Origin: a virus
Reading direction: 5' to 3' (one strand)
Virus record (IMG/VR): IMGVR_UViG_3300044635_002180
Location: 1-64,000 of that record
Length of the DNA stretch: 64,000 bases
The notes beneath the pieces are model-generated. The model did not search any database. It was not told the origin of the DNA and saw only the letters and a list, made by a program, of their open reading frames with translations. The position numbers were made by a program, and so were the translations under genes. Within the stretch, counting starts at the first letter, position 1, and each line of letters opens with the position of its first letter. Shown in pieces: positions 50,219 through 59,975 of this stretch.

Positions 50219-50246
50219 AAGATAATGCATGCACTTGTTTTCTCAA
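50219..50246 (-). promoter_or_regulatory. early promoter, leftward
   Basis: TTGAGA (50241-50246), 16-nt spacer, TATCTT (50219-50224), then 6 nt to the dut ATG. An early-type site inside the late block. Confidence 0.5.
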
Positions 50247-50254
50247 CTATTCCC

Positions 50255-50261
50255 CTAAATA
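50255..50261 (+). promoter_or_regulatory. late promoter, rightward
   Basis: CTAAATA 7 nt before the ATG at 50269. Confidence 0.5.
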
Positions 50262-50268
50262 AAAAATA

Positions 50269-50727
50269 ATGCAACAAGATGATACGCAAGAAGCAGTCAA
50301 CAATATTTTGAACCAGCTCAAAAACTTTGATGCTCCCAAACAGGTAATTCAGCATCAGCCACCAGCACCAGAAGAGCTGGAGCAATTCATCATTGACAAA
50401 TCTAGTGAACTCATCAACAAAAGCTTGCAAGTGTTGGATGAATACAGAGATTTTTTAACTGCAACACCATCAGAAGAATCAGCAGAAGCAATGTCAAATT
50501 TAATCAATGCTTCATCATCTGCCATTGAATCACTCAACAAAGTATTGGCTGCTAACAAGCGCGCAGCAACCTCCATCAAAGTAAAAGAGATGGAAATTAA
50601 AGCTCGCATTGACAACAACAAGCGTGACAATGCTACAAAGCTCATGATGACTCGCGGTGAATTGATGCAAATGCTCATGGATGCACCAGAAGCAATTGAA
50701 GTTGAGACTCAAAAAGTTGATAATTAA
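50269..50727 (+). CDS. possible small terminase subunit
   Basis: 152 residues, helical, with a central coiled coil (AMSNLINASSSAIESLNKVL, then ANKRAATSIKVKEMEIKAR). The composition and helical-hairpin layout are like T4 gp16-type small terminases, but no DNA-binding domain is evident and the large subunit is not in the window. Its stop overlaps the convergent stop at 50724 by 4 nt. Confidence 0.4.
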   Translation: MQQDDTQEAVNNILNQLKNFDAPKQVIQHQPPAPEELEQFIIDKSSELINKSLQVLDEYRDFLTATPSEESAEAMSNLINASSSAIESLNKVLAANKRAATSIKVKEMEIKARIDNNKRDNATKLMMTRGELMQMLMDAPEAIEVETQKVDN

Positions 50728-52265
50728 TCAACTGCTACACCACTAACATATCGTGGCGGTTGAACATAGCCTGCAGGTGGTCCACTGGCTTTGGTAATGG
50801 TTGTTACAGCACTATCTAATCCAGCTGCTCTTCCCACAGGAGAGTAAAAATCAACTCTGCCAGTGAGATAATTTGCAGTTCTATCATCAAAGCGCTTTGG
50901 AAATGTTCTGCCATCAGCTGTTTGAACATTCACCCAATCACCTAATTTTACACCACTTGCTCTCATTTGCGCTTCAACATCTGGTGATGCAGCCATTGAG
51001 TAATCTTTTAGCAAATAATTACCGCCCTTCAATCCAGCAGGTCCTTTGCCAGCTTCTCCAATGCCACCTGCACCAATGCCTTTCATAGTGTTGCTATCTT
51101 TGTATGGATCATTGGCTTGCCCATAATCAGTAACTTTTGATCCATCAACATTAGCTTTGCCTTTGGCTGGCTGAGTTTGCTCATTGTTGGCATCATTGTT
51201 TTGTGATTGAGCTTCAGTTTCTTTTTTGCCAGTTTTTGGATATCTATTCCAGTTCTGATCATCATCCCAATCATATCTGCTTTCAGTGTAATCAAGAAAG
51301 TCTTTGATGGAGAGATAAAACGGCTTGACTGGTGGCGTTTTCAACTTGCCAAAGACGTTGAGCTCATAATTGGATCCTTCTGATGTTACATTGATGGTGG
51401 CATTGGTAGCAACAGCCATGTTCATGTTTGCATCCAATGGATTGTATCTGTATTTGAATTCATGCAATCTAAAGCAATCATTCAAAGAGCTTTTGGCACG
51501 AGCAAGCAAATTGCTTGCATTGTTTTGCGTTTGAAAGTAAGGAAAAGGATCTGTAGCAAAATAGCCACCATGAGGAATAAAGCTCATGCTCTTGCCTTGT
51601 TGCAGCAAGGATGTTTCTGTCTGCACCCGATTGCTATTAAAAAGCGGCTCAGTGGCTTTTGCAACAATGTTTTTTGTAGCAGTAGCAACACTGGCAAGCA
51701 ATTGCTGTGCAACAACTGATATTTTATTGAATGTAGCTCCAGCAATGTTGAGAGGTGCATGCAATAAACTTGATGCTCCATCCCATGCAGGCGCAACATT
51801 GCTGGTGTTTTGTTGCATAGCATTGGCAAGCAGTGCAACAACATCACCAATGGGCTTGAAATAATTGCATGGACCACCACATTGATTCAAAAGGTTTGCA
51901 AGTTTGCTTGGAAAGCTATCATCATTTGGTGATCTGCGTTGATTAGCTGCAACAAATGCATCATCTATTTCTCTAATGAGTGGATCAACCATCTGTGGAG
52001 GCAAACTCAACACTCTATCCACGTGCATTTGCAGTGTTTGTGCATCCAATTGATTGCCAAGCAAAATTATATCTTGCATGTATGTTCTCAATGCATTGAT
52101 GGGTGCAGCAGATTGTTCAAAATTCTTGTTATCAAATGATAGTTTATAATCTGCACTCAAAGCATTTGTAAATGCACACAAGTTTGCGTTCCTTTGTACA
52201 AATGTTGGACTATACAATGCTGTTGCATCAACAAGTTGAGGGGCTGTTGTTTTAATTAAAATCAT
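50724..52265 (-). CDS. putative baseplate hub-associated protein
   Basis: 513 residues. A helical N-terminal half, a Gln/Asn/Lys-rich linker (about 345-375) and a C-terminal domain with GDWVNVQTADGRTFPKRFDD and LTGRVDFYSP resembling a double-psi or similar barrel. Overlaps the hub gene by 4 nt, so it probably belongs to the baseplate hub. I cannot name a T4 counterpart. Confidence 0.5.
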   Translation of the reverse strand: MILIKTTAPQLVDATALYSPTFVQRNANLCAFTNALSADYKLSFDNKNFEQSAAPINALRTYMQDIILLGNQLDAQTLQMHVDRVLSLPPQMVDPLIREIDDAFVAANQRRSPNDDSFPSKLANLLNQCGGPCNYFKPIGDVVALLANAMQQNTSNVAPAWDGASSLLHAPLNIAGATFNKISVVAQQLLASVATATKNIVAKATEPLFNSNRVQTETSLLQQGKSMSFIPHGGYFATDPFPYFQTQNNASNLLARAKSSLNDCFRLHEFKYRYNPLDANMNMAVATNATINVTSEGSNYELNVFGKLKTPPVKPFYLSIKDFLDYTESRYDWDDDQNWNRYPKTGKKETEAQSQNNDANNEQTQPAKGKANVDGSKVTDYGQANDPYKDSNTMKGIGAGGIGEAGKGPAGLKGGNYLLKDYSMAASPDVEAQMRASGVKLGDWVNVQTADGRTFPKRFDDRTANYLTGRVDFYSPVGRAAGLDSAVTTITKASGPPAGYVQPPRYVSGVAVD

Positions 52266-53698
52266 TTTGTTTGTTCAAATTTATATGTTTTAACTGCTTC
52301 AATGATGTTGTAGTAACTGTTGCCCATGAACACATGAGATACGCTGATGATGAACCATCTGCCTATCAAATTATTATCCACACCTGAACCAGCTACATCA
52401 GATTCAGTGGCAATGTCTATAAAATGCCCGCTGCGTCTGTGTGTACTGCCTACAGTTCTAAACACAATGTTGTCACCACCGCTAATTATTAAATCCATGA
52501 GCATATTGTTGCGAACATTGTAGTTATAATCAAGCGGCAATGCATTAGTTATAATTTTAGGCTTTAAAAAACTATAATTCTCAATGTCAGCCAACTCAAC
52601 TGATGGTTTAATGTTGGGTGATTTATTCTTGAATGGATCCACATACAGTTTACTGTAATCTTTCAACACATTCTTAATGCTACCATCTTCACAATTGAAA
52701 TAAAAATTTCTATCACCAGGGAAAAATGTGGCAAGCACATTGTTGGTAATGCTGCGAGTAAATTCATTGCCATTGAGTGGTGAAAGTTTATGTTCAAGAA
52801 TATTACTCATTGTTCGCAGCCTTGTGCCAAGAGTATTGTCTGATGTATTTTCTTTTGCACCAGCACCGCTGCCTACAATGAATGTTTCAAGAACATATTC
52901 CTCAGGATTTGTCTTTTGCAATTCAAACAATTTTGCAAACGAAATGTTCTTAAACTTATTGATGGAATAATCATAATAGAACAGGCACGGGTCTCTATCT
53001 TTTTCTGATTGATGCAAAGAGTTTACATACATCATGCTTTGAAATGCATTGGATGTGCTTCTGCTGTACCACATGATTTTTGTAGCACCCAAATCAAAAT
53101 TAGCTACATCAATTATTTTTTCTTGTTCGCCTTCATCTATACCATAAGTTCGCAAAATAATATCCTTGAGCAATTCACCCGTTAAGATAGAACGCTCTGA
53201 GTTGTTCATATCACGCAAAGCTACATCAGGATTTTTCTTTTGTGCAACTTGTGCAGATGAAAAGAGATCTGAATTTTCAATTGCCATTTGATGCTTGATG
53301 TCCCTAAAGTTCATTATGTTGATATTAGAAGCATTATCATCACTATCTTGCAGCTCATTGATGCAAAAAACATAAGTCAGCCCAAAAGCTTTTCTCAATT
53401 CATCATTATTATAATCATTTTTTAAATTGCCAGATACATTGGGCATGATATCTACAGCCAAATAATCTCTATTGTTGCCAGCAAAATTTAATGCTCTTTG
53501 TTTATCAACATCAGCTTGCAATATGTCTCTTGTGTTGTTGATGATGATGGAGCCAGATATAAACGGAATGAATACATTGTCAGTTATGGTGAGATTGCTG
53601 ATGGTATCGGCAGTAAGCAATCTCTTGTTCTTTGTTGTTGCATCTCCAATGAAAACATTGTAAGAAAAGAATCTGTTGTCAAATTTTTCAATGTTCAT
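52262..53698 (-). CDS. baseplate hub protein gp27-like
   Basis: 478 residues. Beta-rich start with TDNVFIPFISGSI, and a C-terminal segment LIGRWFIISVSHVFMG then SYYNIIEAVKTY typical of tail-hub proteins. Size and position between the gp53-like and tape-measure region fit the T4 gp27 hub. Overlaps both neighbours by 4 nt. Confidence 0.65.
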   Translation of the reverse strand: MNIEKFDNRFFSYNVFIGDATTKNKRLLTADTISNLTITDNVFIPFISGSIIINNTRDILQADVDKQRALNFAGNNRDYLAVDIMPNVSGNLKNDYNNDELRKAFGLTYVFCINELQDSDDNASNINIMNFRDIKHQMAIENSDLFSSAQVAQKKNPDVALRDMNNSERSILTGELLKDIILRTYGIDEGEQEKIIDVANFDLGATKIMWYSRSTSNAFQSMMYVNSLHQSEKDRDPCLFYYDYSINKFKNISFAKLFELQKTNPEEYVLETFIVGSGAGAKENTSDNTLGTRLRTMSNILEHKLSPLNGNEFTRSITNNVLATFFPGDRNFYFNCEDGSIKNVLKDYSKLYVDPFKNKSPNIKPSVELADIENYSFLKPKIITNALPLDYNYNVRNNMLMDLIISGGDNIVFRTVGSTHRRSGHFIDIATESDVAGSGVDNNLIGRWFIISVSHVFMGNSYYNIIEAVKTYKFEQTK

Positions 53699-54060
53699 AC
53701 TTGTTTGATTGCTTGTAGAATTGTTTGCAGATATTCACGACGAGGCACTACAAACACTGAGCCTGCTGCTGGAATATTTATTGGATCGAGATTGTTCATG
53801 ATGGCAATCAACCACCACAAGTGCATAGTATTGTATAACCTGTAACTGATTGCTGTCAGTGGCATGTTGCTGTCAATAAAAACATACTCAACATATTGTT
53901 CATCTATGTTGGTTAAATCAACAACGACTTTGTTGCTAATGTTGTAATAGTAATAGTTGCTTGCATCCTGCGTTTGGTATACATTCAAGATATTTTCGTA
54001 ATACTCACCTGCAATTGGCGGTATATCATTTATATTTACTGGTTTTTGTGGAACTTGCAT
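53695..54060 (-). CDS. baseplate wedge protein gp53-like (LysM-type)
   Basis: 121 residues from the ATG at 54060 (TAATATG). LTAISYRLYNTMHLWWLIAI then GSVFVVPRREYL matches the T4 gp53/LysM-like baseplate family. In T4, gp53 completes the wedge before hub assembly. Confidence 0.7.
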   Translation of the reverse strand: MQVPQKPVNINDIPPIAGEYYENILNVYQTQDASNYYYYNISNKVVVDLTNIDEQYVEYVFIDSNMPLTAISYRLYNTMHLWWLIAIMNNLDPINIPAAGSVFVVPRREYLQTILQAIKQV

Positions 54061-54061
54061 A

Positions 54062-55204
54062 TTAAAAGGATATACCACCTGTATTTGATTGTTTCCACAT
54101 CTCTAGCAGCATATTGCTGTTATTAACATTGAGTGATCCAAATGTAATTGATACATCATAAGCATCTGGCATGATTGCTGGTATAGAGGCATTGAGCCCC
54201 TTAATGGAAGTTTGTGGCATGTTTATATTTACATGCCTTCTATTGCCTATGAATTTAATATTCAATGATTCAAGATATCCATATTGTATATAGCAAACAC
54301 CTGGCACATTAACAGTGTACATTTTTGGCATCTCAAGCAATGACTTGGTTACTCGTTGCGGGGTGTTTTGAAAAATTAACAACCAAAGAAATTGATAATT
54401 TGCACATGCTTGCTCAAATGTTTGTGTATTAAACAATGGAAAATTAAATGTTACAGATGGGCTGTTGGAATGTGCTGGATCAAACATTCTAGGTTTTTCA
54501 ATGTATTGACCTGGTGCGGAAATTTTAGCAAAACCTGCAACTGTATCTTGCATTTGATTTATGCTATTTGATAGAGGATATGAAAGATCAGGCCAAGCAT
54601 TTGTAATGCTGCTGAAAGCTTGATCATCTAAATACGGAAGCAAATATTTAAACTTAGTAGGTGCAAGTGAATATAAATTTTTGTAAGGCTGCATCCATAA
54701 CGAACCAGGGAAGTCATATTTAGCATTAATATCTGCTGCTTCTCGTGCACCACTATTGATTGCATTTTGAGTATCTTTTGCTAATTGAGTAGCTCCAGCT
54801 AAGCCATCTGATATAGCTCCAAGTCCTGCTTTTTTAGCTATGGTGGTTAGAAGATTAACAGAAGATTCACCTGCAGCCACTGCAGCTTCAGATGCATAGA
54901 GCAGTGCTGCAATAACAGATGTATCCTCAACTCTATATTCTGAAATATCTCCGCGGGGAACTAATTTTTTGTTGAATCCAGCATATGCTACTGGTGTAGT
55001 AGTCCAGTCAAAATCATCGCAAACATTTATATAACTACTTGCACCACTATTTCTAGCCAATGGTCTTGCAGCAACTGTATTGCCATTTGATAATGTTTGA
55101 GTGCGCAAAGCAGAAGAACCACCTGCGGGCATAGCCTTTACATACGGATATGGAGTGTTTCCAAATTTTTCCTGATCAGTAAGGTTGAATAATGATTGCG
55201 CCAT
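54062..55204 (-). CDS. baseplate tube-cap/initiator protein (gp48/gp54-like)
   Basis: 380 residues. The C-terminal half (VCYIQYGYLESLNIKFIGNR, then MPDAYDVSITFGSLN) has the beta pattern of tail-tube-like baseplate proteins such as T4 gp48/gp54, which seed tube assembly on the hub. The Ala-rich middle is helical. Late promoter 5 nt before the ATG. Confidence 0.65.
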   Translation of the reverse strand: MAQSLFNLTDQEKFGNTPYPYVKAMPAGGSSALRTQTLSNGNTVAARPLARNSGASSYINVCDDFDWTTTPVAYAGFNKKLVPRGDISEYRVEDTSVIAALLYASEAAVAAGESSVNLLTTIAKKAGLGAISDGLAGATQLAKDTQNAINSGAREAADINAKYDFPGSLWMQPYKNLYSLAPTKFKYLLPYLDDQAFSSITNAWPDLSYPLSNSINQMQDTVAGFAKISAPGQYIEKPRMFDPAHSNSPSVTFNFPLFNTQTFEQACANYQFLWLLIFQNTPQRVTKSLLEMPKMYTVNVPGVCYIQYGYLESLNIKFIGNRRHVNINMPQTSIKGLNASIPAIMPDAYDVSITFGSLNVNNSNMLLEMWKQSNTGGISF

Positions 55205-55209
55205 GCATA

Positions 55210-55216
55210 TATTTAT
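55210..55216 (-). promoter_or_regulatory. late promoter, leftward
   Basis: ATAAATA exactly 5 nt before the ATG at 55204. Confidence 0.75.
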
Positions 55217-55236
55217 GTATGTAATGCAAAATCATC

Positions 55237-57135
55237 TCATGCATAACCAGCTGCTAACATTTGCTGTCTTACCTGCGTAGCAGTGTATTGCAAAGGAAAT
55301 ACATTATAATCTGTTGCTTGCATGTCTTTAGTTTGTTTTTGTGCAGCAGAAGAACTAAATCCAATTGAATTTACTGTTTTTTCTATTCTCAGCAATATGT
55401 CGTTTGTAATGGTTATGGCTCTAATTTGTGCATCTGCTTTAGAATCTTGTGTCTTTTTTAAAGCTTCAAACAGACCTTTTAAGCCTTCATTATTCAATTG
55501 TGTAGCAGCTGCAACATTTGTTTTGTCATTAACCTTTAAATTAGGCGCTGTTTCAGCATCAGCAGCATTTGATGCTTGAGTTTCTTCAGTTGTTGAAAAG
55601 TAACCTTCAACTGAGTTCCACATTGATTTGGCCCATTCAACTGGTTTGGATACAATTTTCTTAACAAAAGATTTCATTGCTTCAATTTTAGTTGCAAGTG
55701 CGTTTTTGATGGTGCCGATAAAGTCAAACTTCTCAATTTCAAATTTCTCTGTTGTAATTGGTGTTGCAGCTTCTTGTTCTCCAGAGGTTATTAATGATGT
55801 TACCCATTCATACACAGATGCAGCAGCATCAAATACAGCCCCTGCAGGTGATAATATGCCTTTGCCAATTAATTTGAGACCATCAACATAGTTTCCATTC
55901 TTGATCATTCCAATGCCATCAATGATGTCATGCACACCTTTGAACAAAGGCATTTTTTTAATTTTCTCCCAAATGCTTGAAAATTTTTCGCCAATATTAT
56001 CAAAGAAATTAGCAAGCCCTAAACTTTTATTTTGAGCAGCTTTGTCTTTTTCTGTGTATGTAAAATCTCTGTACAGACTATAGAAGTCAGCAATTATGCC
56101 AAACCCTGGTATTGCACCAGCTAATTCCAACAAAGTGCCAAGGTAATCGCCCTCCTTAAATTTTTCATATGCAAAATATAAATTTATTATGTCACCCAAT
56201 CCAGGTACAAGTTTAAAAAGCTTTAGACCTTTTTTGAGTATATCACCAAACATGCCTCCTAGACTCTTCAAAAAAGTCTTTATAGCATCTGTTCCAGGTA
56301 TGCTTTTAATTAGATCTTTGCCCATATCAAAAACACCAGATAGACTTTTGAAAATTTTATCCTTTGCCTCCACCAATCCTTTTTTAATTGAATCAGGGAG
56401 AAGATCAAAAAGCGTTTCTGGCAATTTAAGAACTGTATCACCCATTGATTTAAGAGCTTTAAAACCTTTGTCAAAAACAAACGATATTAATGATGTTATT
56501 TTGCCCAATGTCTTTTTAACCATTTTTTCACCAAGCTTAACAGCTAATTTTCCTATTTGAGACAGTCCACTTCCTATGTCACTGCCAAAAGCCAGCAAAC
56601 CTCCACCAAGCAACAGACCAAGTCCACTTAGCAGAGATGCCCAATCAAATGATTGCTTGTTATCTGCTTTTTTGTTGGAAAAGACATCAACCAAGTCTTT
56701 GATAACATCTTTGTCAATGCCTGCAATATAAACCTTCTTAGCATCATCCCTCTGAGTTAGCCTGTTGATATCTTCTTGTTCTGCTTGTTGTTTTTGTGCT
56801 TCTGCAGTCTCGTCTGAAGATTTTGTCAATACATCAAGCTTATCAAACATTTTTGTGCTTGCATCTTTTTGCTCTTTGCGTTCTTTTTCTTTATCAGATT
56901 TAAAAGCATCATTGAATTTCTTGATTAAGTTGTCAATGCTCTTGTTGTCTAGTGAAACAATTTCACCTTGTCCTTTGGATTTGTTGTCATTGTCTTGCTG
57001 ATCATCCCGGCTTATGATGCTTGGTGCAGCTTCGTTAACAGCATTTTTTGACTGCTTGACATTGCTAATGTTACGCAGCTCATCTACAACTTCTTTTAGT
57101 TGCTTGATAAAATTATCCAAAAATACTTGTTCCAC
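55237..57135 (-). CDS. tape measure protein
   Basis: 632 residues. Charged helical N-terminus (1-160), then a Gly/Leu-rich hydrophobic stretch (LLSGLGLLLGGGLLAFGSDI) and further hydrophobic helices alternating with amphipathic ones to about 450, and a Lys/Ala/Thr tail. This layout and the position next to tube and hub genes fit the tape measure. Start is GTG at 57135, exactly 5 nt after a late promoter; an ATG at 57139 is out of frame. Confidence 0.75.
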   Translation of the reverse strand: MEQVFLDNFIKQLKEVVDELRNISNVKQSKNAVNEAAPSIISRDDQQDNDNKSKGQGEIVSLDNKSIDNLIKKFNDAFKSDKEKERKEQKDASTKMFDKLDVLTKSSDETAEAQKQQAEQEDINRLTQRDDAKKVYIAGIDKDVIKDLVDVFSNKKADNKQSFDWASLLSGLGLLLGGGLLAFGSDIGSGLSQIGKLAVKLGEKMVKKTLGKITSLISFVFDKGFKALKSMGDTVLKLPETLFDLLPDSIKKGLVEAKDKIFKSLSGVFDMGKDLIKSIPGTDAIKTFLKSLGGMFGDILKKGLKLFKLVPGLGDIINLYFAYEKFKEGDYLGTLLELAGAIPGFGIIADFYSLYRDFTYTEKDKAAQNKSLGLANFFDNIGEKFSSIWEKIKKMPLFKGVHDIIDGIGMIKNGNYVDGLKLIGKGILSPAGAVFDAAASVYEWVTSLITSGEQEAATPITTEKFEIEKFDFIGTIKNALATKIEAMKSFVKKIVSKPVEWAKSMWNSVEGYFSTTEETQASNAADAETAPNLKVNDKTNVAAATQLNNEGLKGLFEALKKTQDSKADAQIRAITITNDILLRIEKTVNSIGFSSSAAQKQTKDMQATDYNVFPLQYTATQVRQQMLAAGYA

Positions 57136-57140
57136 TCATG

Positions 57141-57147
57141 TATTTAT
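57141..57147 (-). promoter_or_regulatory. late promoter, leftward
   Basis: ATAAATA exactly 5 nt before the GTG at 57135. Confidence 0.75.
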
Positions 57148-57160
57148 GGTTTATAAACTG

Positions 57161-57871
57161 TTAGAATAGTGGAGTCTGTATATCAAGATTTTTGCCGTTA
57201 AATGCTTGTTCAATTACATCTTTTGCTTTTGTAATAAACTTTGCAACAGCATTATTGACTGATGCAGGCATTTGTTCTGCAATCTTTACATAAGAGCCAA
57301 TGTCAGCAACATCATCAAAACACACACTTTCATTTCGGATAGTTAATTTTTTAATGTGTTTAACAATTTCCAATACAAAGTAATCAGATGCAAGCTCTGA
57401 AGCACTGCGTGATGCATTTTTGTTGCTGTTGATGAACCAATTGTTTATATCAGAATCGCGTTGCAGATCAGGCAGCTGCATCTCTACCATTATAGCTTCA
57501 CCAAATGTTGCTGTAGCTTGTTGCAACTTTTCAACATCAATTGTTTTAGCGAAGGCATTTATTTCTTGAATTTGCTCTTTTGTTTCTTCTTCCTCTGCTT
57601 TAAGATTCAACAATATAAACTCCCGATCAAATGTTGATACATCATTGCTGCTATCATCACAGCAGTTGTCTGTAATGATGCTGTTGAGTGCATTTATAAT
57701 GCGAATATTATCCAAAGGGTTGTTGTTGATGTTGCCAATGATTTTTTTCTGCTGGAGCACACTAATGGGTCTGAATTTTTTTGTTTTCTTGGCCATTGGA
57801 ACGTAGATATCAACAATGGATTCATTGTTGATTGCTTCAAGATCTTTAAAAATTGCATCAAACTTATTCAT
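57161..57871 (-). CDS. putative baseplate hub assembly protein (gp26/gp51-like)
   Basis: 236 residues. The N-terminal VPMAKKTKKFRPISVLQQKK resembles the start of the T4 baseplate-assembly family that includes gp26. Helical, acidic middle. It overlaps the next gene by 8 nt. Position between tube-like protein and tape measure matches T4 hub-assembly genes. Confidence 0.55.
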   Translation of the reverse strand: MNKFDAIFKDLEAINNESIVDIYVPMAKKTKKFRPISVLQQKKIIGNINNNPLDNIRIINALNSIITDNCCDDSSNDVSTFDREFILLNLKAEEEETKEQIQEINAFAKTIDVEKLQQATATFGEAIMVEMQLPDLQRDSDINNWFINSNKNASRSASELASDYFVLEIVKHIKKLTIRNESVCFDDVADIGSYVKIAEQMPASVNNAVAKFITKAKDVIEQAFNGKNLDIQTPLF

Positions 57872-58718
57872 GTGTATTAAGCATACTTAGTGCATTGTTG
57901 CTGTTTTTCAATGCTTCGTTTTGTTGTGCTTGCTCCTCATTATAAAATGACATGAAGAGTTTAGCATCTGCTGGAGTTAAATTATTATAATCACTGCATG
58001 ATAGATGCAGCTTTGTTAAGCAAAAGTATTTTTGTCTAAAGTAATTGAACAAATCTTCTCTAAAAATAATTTTTAATATTTCAAATATGCTTGAGTTAAA
58101 GGGGTTTATGCTGATGGCATCAAATCCTAATGAAGTTACTTGTGGTATGAAATTTATTTTAGCATATTTTTGCTGCTCTCTACCAATATAATCAGCAAGT
58201 TTACGCAAAATATTGGCATTCACAATGTTTAACAATTTATCCTTTTGTTGAGCATTGAGATCATTGAGTAACAGCCCATTTATGCCATACAGTGAATTAA
58301 TGAGTGCATTATCTGCATTTAAATGCAGCTTTGTTGGTGCATTGAACTCAAAACAAATGTTGTCAATTGTTATTGTTTGTTTTTCCACATCAACTTGATT
58401 GAGTTGATCAATTATGCTTTCCAAATCAATGTTTATAGCAGAATTTTCTGCATTTACTAGTTTTAGTGTGCTGCTGTAACTTATGCTCTTTATTTTGCAC
58501 AGTATTGCGAACTTATCTATAATTGTCAAGTGGTTGCTTGCTAAATTTTCATTAAAGATGCAGCATTTTTGTATAATGTAATCAAAATACTTTTCTATCT
58601 CCTCATTGTTATCTTCCAACAAGAATTTTTGCAAGTTTTCATGCAATTCATTGGTGATGCTCTTTACAGAAATGATTGTTTTGCAACTTGGCAATGTTAT
58701 TTTTGATGTAAATGTCAT
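57864..58718 (-). CDS. putative baseplate hub assembly protein
   Basis: 284 residues, mostly helical with many Asn and Leu. ITLPSCKTIISVKSITNELH at the start resembles the T4 gp26-type family opening. Likely a chaperone-like hub assembly factor by position; the assignment is tentative. Confidence 0.5.
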   Translation of the reverse strand: MTFTSKITLPSCKTIISVKSITNELHENLQKFLLEDNNEEIEKYFDYIIQKCCIFNENLASNHLTIIDKFAILCKIKSISYSSTLKLVNAENSAINIDLESIIDQLNQVDVEKQTITIDNICFEFNAPTKLHLNADNALINSLYGINGLLLNDLNAQQKDKLLNIVNANILRKLADYIGREQQKYAKINFIPQVTSLGFDAISINPFNSSIFEILKIIFREDLFNYFRQKYFCLTKLHLSCSDYNNLTPADAKLFMSFYNEEQAQQNEALKNSNNALSMLNTHE

Positions 58719-59410
58719 GTATTATTAACATTTACACTATAATTATCAAAACACCACGTGACAGATCGCATTTCAGGTGTTCCTTGATCTTCATTATACG
58801 AATATTTTTTGCCATCCACACCAAATGGTGCGCAGTTGTAAAAATTATACACCTTTCTAATGGGCCTAAAAGCATTGTTGTCATAAGGTGCAACAGGGGT
58901 GTGCTTTTGTCGACCAAAAGATATCAATTGTATTCTAGGAACTCGTACACGCTCATTTGCATTTTGATAAGCAAAATATCCATTGTAGCTGCTAACAATT
59001 ACCCAAGGACGAATTACAAAATCAACAAAATCAGAATTTGTTTCACGAAAAGTTGTGGCAATGCTCTTGCCTGCAAATGCATCACGTGCTCCAGCAACAC
59101 CAGGCTTTGTAAAGCCACCAAAATTATAGTTTCCAGCTGGAGATATATTGTATCTATCATCTGGAAGTGTTACTGAATCTACAAAAAAACATCCAACCTC
59201 AGACGTGCTCTGCAACTGTTGCTTGGTTAAATCATCATAAGCATCAGAAACCAACCAATCATTTGTTCTTATAGCTTCAAGCTGAGCTATTTGCTGCTTT
59301 ACAGTTTGAGGAAAGCCATGTATAATTAATACCCACTGTGAATTGAGTGCTAAATTATACTCGTAACGCTCGAGTAAAGTAAGATAAGATTCTCTAGGTG
59401 ATTGTGCCAC
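58715..59410 (-). CDS. tail-tube-fold baseplate protein
   Basis: 231 residues with a GTG start at 59410, exactly 5 nt after a late promoter. FRETNSDFVDFVIRPWVIVS and the strong beta pattern match tail-tube-like proteins (the gp19/gp54 fold). Together with the 59422 gene it makes a pair of tube-like proteins; this larger one probably belongs to the tube-baseplate junction. Confidence 0.6.
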   Translation of the reverse strand: MAQSPRESYLTLLERYEYNLALNSQWVLIIHGFPQTVKQQIAQLEAIRTNDWLVSDAYDDLTKQQLQSTSEVGCFFVDSVTLPDDRYNISPAGNYNFGGFTKPGVAGARDAFAGKSIATTFRETNSDFVDFVIRPWVIVSSYNGYFAYQNANERVRVPRIQLISFGRQKHTPVAPYDNNAFRPIRKVYNFYNCAPFGVDGKKYSYNEDQGTPEMRSVTWCFDNYSVNVNNT

Positions 59411-59415
59411 CTAAT

Positions 59416-59422
59416 TATTTAT
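59416..59422 (-). promoter_or_regulatory. late promoter, leftward
   Basis: ATAAATA exactly 5 nt before the GTG at 59410; it overlaps the gp19 stop codon by 1 nt. Confidence 0.75.
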
Positions 59423-59970
59423 TATGCTGGTGCGTTCTCTTCAAAGAAGTGATAAGATATAGTCGCATCAAAGAATACTGGCTGACCTGTACCTTCTGCC
59501 ATGTTGTATTGAATTTGACCCACTTGGCGAATACCTGTACCAACTAATTTAAATGTTGATATTGGCTCAAGAGCTTTGTTGAGCTGCACCAATGTAATGG
59601 TGTTGGCACGAGAAGCAATGTTGTAATCACCTGTGCTTGTTGCATCATCAAAAACGCGACGAGATTCAGCTAAAAACTTATTTCTAAGTTGGGAATCTGC
59701 ATCACAATAAAAATTGAGCGTATAACCTTCAGCACCAGGGTATGTTGCTACACCTGCAATGTTGAACGGCAAACCCATGAATTTAGTCTGCACATTGGTA
59801 ATGCCACGTGCAGGTAGTGTTGCTGTTCTTGCGTAAATTAATTCACTTTCATCAAAAATAGCGCCACCAGCAAATGTAATGTTGATCACACGAAAGAGGA
59901 AGTCGCGTGAAAATTCTCTTGCAAGTGCGCGATCATAAAAATTACCAATGGTTTGATTAGTCTGTGCCAT
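59422..59970 (-). CDS. gp19: tail tube protein gp19-like
   Basis: 182 residues, similar in size to T4 gp19 (163). RDFLFRVINITF, ATLPARGITNVQTKFMGLPF and GYTLNFYCDADSQLRNKF follow the tail-tube family pattern, ending in FFDATISYHFF. Hexamers stack to form the inner tube. Late promoter 5 nt before the ATG. Confidence 0.85.
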   Translation of the reverse strand: MAQTNQTIGNFYDRALAREFSRDFLFRVINITFAGGAIFDESELIYARTATLPARGITNVQTKFMGLPFNIAGVATYPGAEGYTLNFYCDADSQLRNKFLAESRRVFDDATSTGDYNIASRANTITLVQLNKALEPISTFKLVGTGIRQVGQIQYNMAEGTGQPVFFDATISYHFFEENAPA

Positions 59971-59975
59971 GCATT

